Part shown: one piece after another, positions 7,298 to 14,399 of the stretch
Layout: each line of letters begins with the position of its first letter
How positions within the stretch are numbered: position 1 is the stretch's first letter
Source: Desulfobulbus sp.
Lineage (GTDB): Bacteria; Desulfobacterota; Desulfobulbia; Desulfobulbales; Desulfobulbaceae
Direction: 5' to 3'
Assembly (NCBI GenBank): GCA_017998195.1
Contig: JAGODN010000016.1
Coordinates: 1-15,121 of the forward strand
Length of the DNA: 15,121 nt
Made by a program: the position numbers and the translations under genes
Notes under the pieces: model-generated
Database searches by the model: none
What the model was told of the DNA's origin: nothing
Seen by the model: only the letters and a program-made list of their open reading frames with translations

Positions 7298-7993
7298 TCA
7301 CCCTTCCTTGTCCACATAGCGGGCCGGATCGGTCAGACCCGCGTCCCTGAATCCCTGCAGTCGCAGACGGCAGGCGTCGCAGCGGCCGCAGGCCAGTTCG
7401 CCTTCCGGATCGTAACAGCTGTGCGTCAGGGCGTAGTCCACGCCCAACTCCCTTCCCTTGAGAATGATCTCCTTTTTGCTCAGGTGCACGAGCGGTGCGT
7501 GGAAGCGAAAGGGGCGGCCGGTGGCGCCGGCCCGGGTGCCGAGGTTGGCCATGCGCTCGAAGGCGAGGAGAAACTCCGGTCGACAGTCGGGATAGCCGCT
7601 GTAGTCCACCGCGTTGATGCCGAGAAAAATGTCGGCGGCGCCCAGAACCTCGGCCCAGGAGAGGGCGTGGGCCAGGAAGACGATGTTGCGGCCGGGCACA
7701 TAGGTGACCGGGATGTCGTCCGGGTCTGCCGAAGGGAGACGGTCCTTGGGCACGGGCTCGCTGCCGGTCAGGGCGGAGCCGCCGATGGCGTCCAGGTCGA
7801 CGCGGAGGATGAGATGGCGGCGGGCTCCGCAGCGGGCGGCGATCTCCCGGGCGCGGTCGAGTTCGATCCGCTGGCGCTGGCCGTACTGGAAACTCAGGCA
7901 GTTGCAGGCAAAGCCCGCCGCCCGGGCAACGGCGAGGACCGTGGTCGAATCGAGGCCGCCGCTCAGCAGGACGACCGCTTGTTGATCATGCAT
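7298..7993 (-). CDS. queC: 7-cyano-7-deazaguanine synthase
   Basis: QueC converts 7-carboxy-7-deazaguanine to preQ0 with ATP and ammonia, a step of queuosine synthesis. The PP-loop ATP-binding motif SGGLDSTT is at residues 11-18. The structural zinc site is shown by Cys193, Cys202, Cys205 and Cys208 (HSCYDPEGELACGRCDACRL). INAVDYSGYPDCRPEF (about 126-141) is typical of the family, and the 231-residue length is normal. Its ATG lies inside the end of sfsA (8-base overlap) with no strong Shine-Dalgarno, so its translation is probably coupled to sfsA. No other queuosine gene is in the window. Confidence 0.96.
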   Translation of the reverse strand: MHDQQAVVLLSGGLDSTTVLAVARAAGFACNCLSFQYGQRQRIELDRAREIAARCGARRHLILRVDLDAIGGSALTGSEPVPKDRLPSADPDDIPVTYVPGRNIVFLAHALSWAEVLGAADIFLGINAVDYSGYPDCRPEFLLAFERMANLGTRAGATGRPFRFHAPLVHLSKKEIILKGRELGVDYALTHSCYDPEGELACGRCDACRLRLQGFRDAGLTDPARYVDKEG

Positions 7994-8705
7994 GGTCAGT
8001 GTCGGAAGGTTCGGGTTGGAAGGGAATTTGTCGGGTTATGGTGATGGCTTCAGGCCCGACCTCGGCCCGGTAGGCCAAAAACCTCACGCCGCAGGCCGCG
8101 GCCGAGGCGACCGCCCGGGCATAGGCCGGATCGATCCGTGCCGCCGGCCTGCAGCGGTCGGCATCGCCACGCTGCACGCAGAACACGACCGCGGCGCCGA
8201 AGCCGGCCTCGCGCAAGTGGACGAGTTCGGCGATGTGTTTCGCCCCGCGGGTGGTCACCGCGTCCGGGAAAAGGGCCGTACGATGCTCTGCCAGCGAGCA
8301 GTTTTTCACTTCAACATAGACCTGCCCCCGGTCTGTTTCAATCAGGAAATCCAGCCGGCTTCTGGCGGACACCACCACCTCAGGGGTGATGGCGACAACG
8401 CCGCCGAAGTCGTCGATCACCCCGTTTTCCAGCGCCTCCCGCACCAGACCGTTGGTCCGGCCGGTGTGCACGCCGATCCACACGCCTTGCTCCTGCACCA
8501 TTTCAAGCGTCCACGGGTATTTTCGCCCCCGGTTGTCCGACCGGCTGATGATCACCGGGCTGCCCGGGGTGGAGCAGCCCAGCATGGAACCGGAATTGGG
8601 GCAGTGCACGGTGAGGATCTGGCCGCCCGCCAGGCGGACGTCGGCAAGAAAGCGCTGGTAGCGCCGGCTGAGCACGGCAGGCTGCCTGAATTCCGGTAAT
8701 CGCAT
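7986..8705 (-). CDS. sfsA: SfsA family protein (sugar fermentation stimulation protein homolog)
   Basis: A 239-residue SfsA family member. The family was named from an E. coli gene whose extra copies stimulate maltose metabolism; the fold combines an OB-like N-terminal part with a nuclease-like C-terminal part, and DNA binding has been reported. Family motifs are clear: RYQRFLADV (15-23), HCPNSGSMLG (34-43), NRGRKYPWTLEMV (about 58-70), SRLDF (116-120), VEVKN (131-135) and FPDAVTTRGAKH (146-157). The SRLDF and VEVKN blocks resemble PD-(D/E)XK nuclease core strands. The ATG at 8705 starts the first family-conserved residues, although the ribosome-binding site is weak. It is followed by queC with overlap. 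Confidence 0.93.
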   Translation of the reverse strand: MRLPEFRQPAVLSRRYQRFLADVRLAGGQILTVHCPNSGSMLGCSTPGSPVIISRSDNRGRKYPWTLEMVQEQGVWIGVHTGRTNGLVREALENGVIDDFGGVVAITPEVVVSARSRLDFLIETDRGQVYVEVKNCSLAEHRTALFPDAVTTRGAKHIAELVHLREAGFGAAVVFCVQRGDADRCRPAARIDPAYARAVASAAACGVRFLAYRAEVGPEAITITRQIPFQPEPSDTDHA

Positions 8706-8860
8706 GAGCGTGATTGAGGACGAAAACAGAGGCTGACAGGCCTTCTTCGGCCTGGCGGCAGCCGGTGGTTGAAAGACGATGCGGACGCCGCGCGAAAGTG
8801 GCCTTCCTGATCAGGATCAGGTATGATAATCAATCGTATCGATCTGGACGGGACCGCGCT

Positions 8861-8884
8861 CCGGGCGGGCTTTTTGCCGCCCGG
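8861..8884. repeat. Strong GC-rich hairpin upstream of the gap promoter
   Basis: CCGGGCGG (8861-8868) and CCGCCCGG (8877-8884) form a perfect 8-base stem with an 8-base loop that includes five T. No T-tract follows on either strand, so it is not a standard terminator. It sits about 33 bases upstream of the likely gap -10 element. It could be a protein-binding site or a transcription barrier between the divergent genes. Confidence 0.6.
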
Positions 8885-8916
8885 CCGAGGTTGTGCTACC
8901 GGTCGACCGCGAATTT

Positions 8917-8925
8917 TGCTACACT
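8917..8925 (+). promoter_or_regulatory. Extended -10 promoter for the gap operon
   Basis: TGCTACACT (8917-8925) matches the extended -10 pattern TG-N-TATAAT with TACACT as the hexamer. There is no good -35 at normal spacing, which is common for extended -10 promoters. Transcription would begin near 8932, giving a leader of about 108 bases before gap. Confidence 0.45.
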
Positions 8926-9039
8926 ATTACCATTGTTCAGAAAAGCAATGATGTTCGTTGCAATGTCATACCAGGCGGCGACCCCGCTTTTTTCAGCGAT
9001 CGACCACCTTCCCAACCCTAACGAGAGGAGAGCACCGTT

Positions 9040-10260
9040 ATGAAACTCGGGATAAACGGCCTTGGCAGGATCGGCAAATTATCGTTGTGGCACCATGTCT
9101 CACGGCAGTTCTTTTCGGAAATCGTGGTCAATCTGGGAAGAAACGTCGGCGCCGGCATCGAGAGCATCGCCTCGTCCATCGAAAAGGACTCCACCTACGG
9201 CCGCTTGAGCATGTACCTGCACGGCCACAAGGGCGGGCGGGTGATCGAGAACCTTGATGAAGCCAGGGGCAGCATGACCATCAACGGCGTGCCGGTCACC
9301 TTTCTGCGCAAGGCGCGCAACCCCAAGGACATCGAATGGCAGGCCAACCAGGTCCGCCTGGTGGTCGATTCCACCGGTGCCTTCAAGGATCCGACCGCCG
9401 ACCCGGCCGAGGGCAGGGGCTCGGTGCGCGGCCACCTGCAGGCCGGAGCGGAGAAGGTTATCGTGTCCGCCCCTTTCAAGATTCAGGCCAAGGGGCTGGA
9501 CATGCCGGAGGATGCCCTGACCACGGTCATGGGCATCAACGACGACGACTACGACCCGGCCCGCCACAGCATCATCTCCGCAGCCTCCTGCACGACCACC
9601 TGTCTCTCCTACATGATCAAGCCGCTGCTCGACCATTTCGGGGCCTCGAAGATGCTTTCCGCCTCCATGGTGACGGTGCATGCCGCCACAGGTTCCCAGG
9701 AGGTGCTGGACCGGCTTCCCGGCGCCGGCGCCAGCGACCTGCGCAAGAATCGCTCCATCCTCAACAACATCATCCTCACCACCACCGGCGCCGCCAAGGC
9801 CCTTGGGCTGGTCATCCCGGAAATGAAGTCCATCGGCTTCATCGCCGAGTCGGTGCGCATCCCGACCACCACCGGCTCGCTCATCGTGCTCGTGCTCAAT
9901 CTGCAGGACGAACTGGAGAATCCGATCAAGCGTACCCTGCTCAACTCGATCTACGAGGAATATGCCAAGACCAGCCCGTACCTCATCTATTCGACCGAGC
10001 AGAACGTGTCCTCGGACATCATCGGCGTGCCGCGGGCCGCGGTGACCATCGAGTCGACCGAGACCCACACGCGCACCGCCACCATCAAGGTCGATCTGCA
10101 GAGCCTGAAAAACTTCAAGTTCGACGCCGGTTCCACCCCGCCGATCCTCGAGGTGCCTCTCACCCAGGCGGTCATCTACGGCTGGTATGACAACGAACTC
10201 GGCAGCTACACCAACATGCTCGGCGAGTTGACCGCCTCCATCGCCGAGCGGATGGTGTGA
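9040..10260 (+). CDS. gap: Glyceraldehyde-3-phosphate dehydrogenase, long divergent form
   Basis: The enzyme oxidises glyceraldehyde 3-phosphate to 1,3-bisphosphoglycerate, feeding Pgk encoded two genes on. The dinucleotide-binding GINGLGRIGK is at 4-13. The catalytic motif SCTTTC holds Cys184, and the partner His214 lies in MVTVHAATGSQ. The C-terminal WYDNELG corresponds to the family's WYDNEWGY. It is odd in several ways. At 406 residues it is about 70 longer than the usual 330-340. The conserved Asp after the second beta strand (family VVND) is replaced, reading VVNLGRN. The family Trp in YDNEW is Leu. There are extra segments near 32-40 and 340-370. It may use NADP or either cofactor; this is inferred. 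The ATG has GAGAGGAGAG about 8 bases upstream. Confidence 0.9.
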   Translation: MKLGINGLGRIGKLSLWHHVSRQFFSEIVVNLGRNVGAGIESIASSIEKDSTYGRLSMYLHGHKGGRVIENLDEARGSMTINGVPVTFLRKARNPKDIEWQANQVRLVVDSTGAFKDPTADPAEGRGSVRGHLQAGAEKVIVSAPFKIQAKGLDMPEDALTTVMGINDDDYDPARHSIISAASCTTTCLSYMIKPLLDHFGASKMLSASMVTVHAATGSQEVLDRLPGAGASDLRKNRSILNNIILTTTGAAKALGLVIPEMKSIGFIAESVRIPTTTGSLIVLVLNLQDELENPIKRTLLNSIYEEYAKTSPYLIYSTEQNVSSDIIGVPRAAVTIESTETHTRTATIKVDLQSLKNFKFDAGSTPPILEVPLTQAVIYGWYDNELGSYTNMLGELTASIAERMV

Positions 10261-10715
10261 GGGTTCGCCAGGCGCGGCCGGCCGACCTGGACGAGGTGCT
10301 GCGCATCGAACACCGGTCCATGCCCGACCCGTGGAGCGCGATCGCGGTCGCTGCGGAACTGCGGGTCGCCAACAGCGCCGGCTGGGTGGCGACAGCGGAA
10401 GGCCGGGTGCAGGGATACGCCTTTTTCCGCACCTGCCGACCGGAATGCGAGTTGCTGCGCCTGGCGGTGGAACCCGAGTCACGGGGCGCCGGCATCGGCA
10501 GGGCGCTTCTCCGCCGGGCGCTGGATCACCTGGAGCGGGACGGGTTCAGCAGTTGTTTTCTCGAGGTGCGGAGTTCCAATGAGGGTGCGCGCCGGCTCTA
10601 CGAGCGGTCCGGCTTCGTGCGGACAGGGGTGCGCAAGAACTATTACTGCCGGCCGGCGGAGGACGCGGTCCAGTATTACCGCGATTTGACCGGAACAAAG
10701 GGAGAATTGGCATGA
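10257..10715 (+). CDS. rimI: RimI-type N-alpha-acetyltransferase (GNAT)
   Basis: A 152-residue GNAT protein similar to RimI, which acetylates the N-terminal alanine of ribosomal protein S18 and possibly other proteins. The acetyl-CoA loop is VEPESRGAGIG (71-81). The RimI-like C-terminal block is LEVRSSNEGARRLYERSGF (102-120) followed by RKNYY (about 126-130), which includes the Tyr used as general acid in the family. The start is GTG at 10257, overlapping the gap stop as GTGA; the end overlaps the pgk start as ATGA. Both junctions imply translational coupling. Finding rimI between gap and pgk is unusual, since it more often neighbours tsaB/tsaD. Another GNAT substrate cannot be excluded. Confidence 0.85.
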   Translation: MRVRQARPADLDEVLRIEHRSMPDPWSAIAVAAELRVANSAGWVATAEGRVQGYAFFRTCRPECELLRLAVEPESRGAGIGRALLRRALDHLERDGFSSCFLEVRSSNEGARRLYERSGFVRTGVRKNYYCRPAEDAVQYYRDLTGTKGELA

Positions 10716-11887
10716 AAACATTGAAAGAGCTGGAACTGGCTGGCAAGCGGGTGCTGGTGCGGGTGGATTTCAACGTGCCCATGAACGAAAGCGGCGAGAT
10801 TACCGATGACCTGCGCATCCGCACCGCCCTGCCGACCCTGCGCTACCTGGTGGAACAACGGGCCCGGGTGATCATCTGCACCCACATGGGGCGGCCGAAG
10901 GGCCAGCGGGTGGAGAAATTTTCGCTCGCACCGGTGGCGGCCCTGACCGCCGAGATGCTCGGCCGGCCGGTTCCGCTCGCTCCGGACTGCATCGGCGATG
11001 AGGTGGCGGCGGCGGTGGCGGCGCTCAAGGACGGTGACTGCCTCATGCTCGAAAATCTCCGGTTCCACCCGGAGGAGGAAAAAAACGATGCGGCGTTTTC
11101 GCGCCAACTCGCGGCGGTGGCGGACGTGTACGTCAACGATGCCTTTGCCGTTTCCCACCGGGCGCATGCCTCGGTGGTCGGGGTCACCGCCCATGTCCCC
11201 GAGAAGGCGGCCGGATTCCTGCTGCAGAAGGAGATGGAATATTTCCAGCGGGCCATCGGTACGCCGCAGCGGCCCCTGGTCGCCATAGTCGGCGGGGCCA
11301 AGGTCTCCGGCAAACTCGAGGCCCTGCAGAACATGCTCGGCCGGGTCGACCGGATGATCATTGGCGGCGCCATGGCCAACACCTTTCTCAAGAGCCAGGG
11401 GTACAACGTCGGCGCCTCCAAGGTCGAGGACGACCTGCTGGAGACCGCACGGCAACTGCTCGTCCAGGCGCGTGAGCAGGGCATCAAGGTCTATCTGCCG
11501 GTGGACGTGATCGCCGCGGACCGTTTCGCCCCCGATGCGGTCAGCAAACAGGTGACAATCCAGGATATTCCCGACAACTGGATGGCCCTGGACATCGGAC
11601 CCGCCTCGGTGGTTCTCTTCAACGAGGCCCTGGCCGACGCGAAAACCATTGTCTGGAACGGCCCCATGGGCGCCTTTGAAATGGACGCCTATGCCCGCGG
11701 CACCATGGCTCTGGCGCACACCGTGGCCAGTTCGCACGCGTTGAGCGTTACCGGCGGCGGGGACTCCAACGCCGCGGTCAAACAGTCGGGCGAAGCGGAG
11801 AATATCAGCTACATGTCCACCGGCGGCGGCGCCTTTCTCATGCTGATGGAGGGCAAGGAACTGCCCGGCATCAAGGCGCTCGACTGA
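10712..11887 (+). CDS. pgk: Phosphoglycerate kinase
   Basis: Pgk transfers phosphate from 1,3-bisphosphoglycerate to ADP. The 391-residue length is normal for the bacterial two-domain enzyme. Substrate-side motifs are RVDFNVP (17-23), Arg36, HMGRP (58-62) and LENLRFHPEEE (113-123). Nucleotide-side motifs are GGAKVSGK (194-201), WNGPMGAFE (315-323) and the glycine-rich GGGDSNAA (348-355). The start overlaps the rimI stop by 4 bases and is served by GGGAG inside rimI. tpiA follows after a 49-base gap. Confidence 0.98.
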   Translation: MKTLKELELAGKRVLVRVDFNVPMNESGEITDDLRIRTALPTLRYLVEQRARVIICTHMGRPKGQRVEKFSLAPVAALTAEMLGRPVPLAPDCIGDEVAAAVAALKDGDCLMLENLRFHPEEEKNDAAFSRQLAAVADVYVNDAFAVSHRAHASVVGVTAHVPEKAAGFLLQKEMEYFQRAIGTPQRPLVAIVGGAKVSGKLEALQNMLGRVDRMIIGGAMANTFLKSQGYNVGASKVEDDLLETARQLLVQAREQGIKVYLPVDVIAADRFAPDAVSKQVTIQDIPDNWMALDIGPASVVLFNEALADAKTIVWNGPMGAFEMDAYARGTMALAHTVASSHALSVTGGGDSNAAVKQSGEAENISYMSTGGGAFLMLMEGKELPGIKALD

Positions 11888-11936
11888 GCCAAAGCGGCCT
11901 GGGCAGCGAACAACCCACGGGAAACAGGAGGAAACC

Positions 11937-12692
11937 ATGAGCAGGCGACCATTGCTGGCCGGAAACTGGAAAATGCACCTGTCGCTCGGCGAGGCGGTCG
12001 CTCTGGCCCGCGCCCTGGCGTCGAGTTGCGGCCACTGCACGGACCGCGAGGTGATGATCGCGCCCGCTTTCACCGCCCTGGCGGCGGTGACCGAGGCGGT
12101 CAGAGGATCGGGGCTGTGCGTGGGGGCGCAGAATGTCGCCTGGGAACGGGAAGGGGCTTTCACCGGCGAGGTCGCTCCGCCCATGCTCACCGACCTCGGC
12201 GTGGACATGGCCATTGTCGGCCACTCCGAGCGGCGCCAGATCTTCGGCGAGGACGATGCCATGATCAACCGCCGTCTCCTGGGTGCGCTCGCTGCGGGCC
12301 TGACGCCGGTTCTGTGCATTGGTGAAACCCTGGAGGAACGCGAGGCGGAGCGAACCTTTGCCGTACTCGAGGCTCAACTGCGGGGCGGCCTGAACGGCGT
12401 GGACGCGGCGCAGGCCGACCGGGTGGTGCTCGCCTATGAACCGGTGTGGGCCATCGGCACCGGTAAAACGGCCACCACGGAACAGGCGCAGGAGGCGCAT
12501 CGTTTCCTGCGCAGCCTGCTGGTGCAAATGTACAAAAAAAACATTGCCGAATCGGTTCGAATACTGTATGGTGGTTCGGTTAAACCTGATAATATTGATG
12601 CTCTCATGGCGCAGCCGGATATCGATGGCGCGCTGGTCGGCGGTGCCGCATTGAAAGCGGCCTCGTTTGAAAGGATTGTTCATTTTCGATGA
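11937..12692 (+). CDS. tpiA: Triosephosphate isomerase
   Basis: TpiA interconverts dihydroxyacetone phosphate and glyceraldehyde 3-phosphate. Catalytic residues are Lys12 in AGNWKMH, His96 in VGHSERR and Glu168 in AYEPVWAIGTG; the phosphate-binding ends LYGGSVKPDN and GALVGGAAL are present. The 251-residue length is normal. A strong AGGAGG lies 5 bases before the ATG. The stop overlaps the secG start as ATGA. Bases about 12530-12605 within the gene are distinctly A/T-rich with codons unlike the rest of it. Confidence 0.98.
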   Translation: MSRRPLLAGNWKMHLSLGEAVALARALASSCGHCTDREVMIAPAFTALAAVTEAVRGSGLCVGAQNVAWEREGAFTGEVAPPMLTDLGVDMAIVGHSERRQIFGEDDAMINRRLLGALAAGLTPVLCIGETLEEREAERTFAVLEAQLRGGLNGVDAAQADRVVLAYEPVWAIGTGKTATTEQAQEAHRFLRSLLVQMYKKNIAESVRILYGGSVKPDNIDALMAQPDIDGALVGGAALKAASFERIVHFR

Positions 12693-13060
12693 CGACCCTG
12701 CTTATTGTTGTTCACGTACTGGTCAGCCTGTTCCTGATCTGCATCGTCCTGCTGCAGCACGGGAAAGGTGCGGACATCGGCGCCTCGTTCGGCGGATCCA
12801 GTCAATCGCTTTTCGGGACGGAAGGACCGGTGCCGCTGCTCAACAAGATTACCACCCTGGCGGCCATTGTGTTCATGGGCACCTCGGTGAGTTTGGCGTA
12901 TATTTCAGCGCACAAAAGTTCCGGCTCGGTGATGAGTGAGGTGGCCGGCCAGGAACAACAGGCGCCCGCCAAGGAAAATGCGGTCGCCCTGCCCGCGGCG
13001 GCGGACAGGCAGGGCGAAACACCGAGCCTGCCCCAACCCGGGCAGAAACCGAAACAATAA
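12689..13060 (+). CDS. secG: SecG, preprotein translocase subunit
   Basis: SecG is the small membrane subunit of the SecYEG protein-export channel. Two membrane segments (about 2-22 and 53-73) flank the conserved cytoplasmic loop VLLQHGKGADIGASFGGSSQ (about 20-39), the family signature. After the second segment is a 45-50-residue Ala/Pro/Gln-rich tail of low complexity, as is common in this family. At 123 residues it is slightly long because of that tail. It overlaps tpiA by 4 bases. The tpiA-secG-tRNA-Leu order is widespread in bacteria. Confidence 0.95.
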   Translation: MTTLLIVVHVLVSLFLICIVLLQHGKGADIGASFGGSSQSLFGTEGPVPLLNKITTLAAIVFMGTSVSLAYISAHKSSGSVMSEVAGQEQQAPAKENAVALPAAADRQGETPSLPQPGQKPKQ

Positions 13061-13072
13061 CAGTTCTGCAGT

Positions 13073-13158
13073 GCCGAAGTGGTGGAATTGGTAGACACGC
13101 TATCTTGAGGGGGTAGTGGCCCACGGTCGTGCGAGTTCGAGTCTCGCCTTCGGCACCA
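13073..13158 (+). tRNA. tRNA-Leu (anticodon GAG)
   Basis: An 86-base class II tRNA with a perfect 7-base acceptor stem GCCGAAG (13073-13079)/CTTCGGC (13148-13154), discriminator A and encoded CCA (13156-13158). The anticodon arm is CTATC-TTGAGGG-GGTAG (13100-13116) with anticodon GAG at 13107-13109, reading CUC/CUU. The T arm is GCGAG-TTCGAGT-CTCGC (13131-13147). A long variable arm lies at about 13117-13130. It starts 12 bases after the secG stop. It is the likely attachment site of the integrase downstream. Confidence 0.97.
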
Positions 13159-13167
13159 GTTGCAAAT

Positions 13168-13214
13168 GGGGCTAAGTTGCTTAGAAATAGGCAGCTTAGC
13201 CCCTTCTTGTTTTT
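13168..13214 (+). terminator. Rho-independent terminator after tRNA-Leu
   Basis: GGGGCTAAGTTGC (13168-13180) pairs with GCAGCTTAGCCCC (13191-13203) in a 13-base stem with one G-T wobble and a 10-base loop. The T-rich tract TTCTTGTTTTT (13204-13214) follows. It would end the gap-to-tRNA transcript. It starts 10 bases beyond the CCA, on the integrase side of the presumed attachment site. Confidence 0.85.
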
Positions 13215-13235
13215 GAGGGTAAGTTGAATTATAGT
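13207..13235 (+). promoter_or_regulatory. Candidate integrase promoter
   Basis: TTGTTT (13207-13212) and TATAGT (13230-13235) are separated by exactly 17 bases, a good sigma-70-type match. The -35 lies in the T-tract of the preceding terminator. Transcription would start near 13242 and give a leader of about 105 bases containing the TGCGAA repeats. Confidence 0.5.
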
Positions 13236-13264
13236 GCCCCTCAATTAGCAGTCCATCGCATCAA

Positions 13265-13296
13265 TTCGCAGCAAATTGCGAACAAAAGTGCGAACA
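13265..13296 (+). repeat. TGCGAA repeat cluster in the integrase leader
   Basis: TTCGCA (13265-13270) is an inverted copy of TGCGAA (13277-13282), six bases apart. The longer unit TGCGAACA occurs twice as a direct repeat (13277-13284 and 13289-13296), 12 bases start to start. Repeats of this spacing next to an integrase gene suggest arm-type integrase, excisionase or repressor sites; the function is inferred. Confidence 0.55.
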
Positions 13297-13346
13297 GAAA
13301 AAGTCCGTGATCGGTTTAAGACGCGCTATTTTTTCAGGGGTGTGGG

Positions 13347-14399
13347 ATGGCTACCATTAAGACCCTCAAGAGGAGCCGGAAAGGGCTGGTCTATTGCGCT
13401 GAGGTACGAATAAAAGGGCATCCAAACATTTCGAGGACTTTTGATCGTAAATCAGATGCGCTCCGGTGGGCCGAGGATACAGAATATGCCTTGCGGACAG
13501 TTGGCTATATTGGGGACATTCCACCTCGGGACATGCTCTTTGAAGAGGCACTTCAAAAATATTTAACTGAAATTTCTTCCCGAAAGGCTCCTTCAACCCA
13601 TCGTCGAGAGTTATATCAGGCAAGGTCCTTAAAATTTTTCAATGGGTCAAGATTAAAAGAAATCACTCCTGCTCTAGCTGCACAGTTTAGAGAAAAACGT
13701 TCTTCAGAAGTCCAGCCTGCGACGGTCATAAAAGATCTTAATTTACTCTCTCATGTTTTTACAATAGCGATTCGGGAATGGTCTATTGATACTTCCAATC
13801 CAGTATCGATTATCAGGAAGCCGAAAACTCCACCTGGAAGATTACGATTTCTTACTTTTTCAGAAATTGCCAGACTTCTTGAAGAAAGTAAGAAAGGCCA
13901 TCGACCGAATTTGTACAATTTTATCTTGCTTCAACTTCACACAGGTATGCGACCTAGTGAAGGGGCTGCTCTTAAATGGGGACAAATTTGTTTTGACGGT
14001 AGAATTATCGATTTGCAAAAAACAAAAACAGACCCACGAAGGGTGCCGTTGACAGTGTTTGCTATTGAAGCCCTGTCAAAGCTTGTCCCAGAAGATGGAT
14101 GCCGATGCGATGATTTTGTTTTTTTGCCAAAAGATCCAAAGATGACTCATCGCCTTAGGCCGAATCAGTATTTCCGTGAAAGTTTTGAAGCAGCCGTTAA
14201 GCGGGCTAAAATTGAGGACTTTCACATGCATGACTTGCGTCATACCGCAGCAAGTTACATGATCATGAATGGAATTGATCTGAGAACTGTAGCAGATATT
14301 TTAGGACACAAAACCATTAGTATGACAATGCGCTATACTCATTTGTTGGATGATCACAAGTTGGCAGCAATCGATCGAATTGAACAGTTAGGTAGATGA
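13347..14399 (+). CDS. Tyrosine recombinase / phage-type integrase
   Basis: A 350-residue site-specific recombinase of a mobile element. An N-terminal AP2/Arm-like part (about 1-55) is followed by a SAM-like core-binding domain (about 62-155) and a catalytic domain (about 165-335). The full catalytic set is visible: Arg202 (HTGMRPSE), Lys227 (KTKTD), His295 and Arg298 (HMHDLRH), His321 (LGHKT) and nucleophile Tyr330 (MRYTH). The enzyme could therefore be active. The ATG has AGGGG 6 bases upstream. The codons are strikingly A/T-rich against the G/C-rich neighbours, a sign of transfer. It lies just after tRNA-Leu and reads away from it, the usual arrangement for a tRNA-targeting integrase, but no further element genes follow. 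Its last 12 bases overlap the HU gene tail to tail. Confidence 0.93.
   Translation: MATIKTLKRSRKGLVYCAEVRIKGHPNISRTFDRKSDALRWAEDTEYALRTVGYIGDIPPRDMLFEEALQKYLTEISSRKAPSTHRRELYQARSLKFFNGSRLKEITPALAAQFREKRSSEVQPATVIKDLNLLSHVFTIAIREWSIDTSNPVSIIRKPKTPPGRLRFLTFSEIARLLEESKKGHRPNLYNFILLQLHTGMRPSEGAALKWGQICFDGRIIDLQKTKTDPRRVPLTVFAIEALSKLVPEDGCRCDDFVFLPKDPKMTHRLRPNQYFRESFEAAVKRAKIEDFHMHDLRHTAASYMIMNGIDLRTVADILGHKTISMTMRYTHLLDDHKLAAIDRIEQLGR

Larger units (their letters stand above)
8706..9039. other. Intergenic region between sfsA and gap
   Basis: This 334-base divergent region holds no convincing gene. From left to right it contains a 6-base-stem hairpin CAGGCC/GGCCTG (8737-8754), a palindrome CCTGATCAGG (8806-8815) followed by TATGATAAT (8822-8830), a strong GC hairpin (8861-8884), a probable gap promoter (8917-8925), and the gap leader with a small CATTG/CAATG inverted repeat (8931-8950). 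The gap ribosome-binding site GAGAGGAGAG is at 9023-9032. Confidence 0.8.

Noticed and set aside
8822..8830. TATGATAAT as a plus-strand promoter for gap
   Set aside because: It is over 200 bases from gap, has no fitting -35, and the strong hairpin at 8861-8884 lies between; the extended -10 at 8917 is better placed.
8881..8960. Redox-regulator (Rex-type) operator upstream of gap
   Set aside because: TTGTG occurs but no matching CACAA half-site follows at the right spacing.
9100..12319. Long open minus-strand frames opposite gap, rimI, pgk and tpiA
   Set aside because: They lie opposite certain genes and their products are Arg/His/Gly/Ala-rich shadows without recognisable domains.
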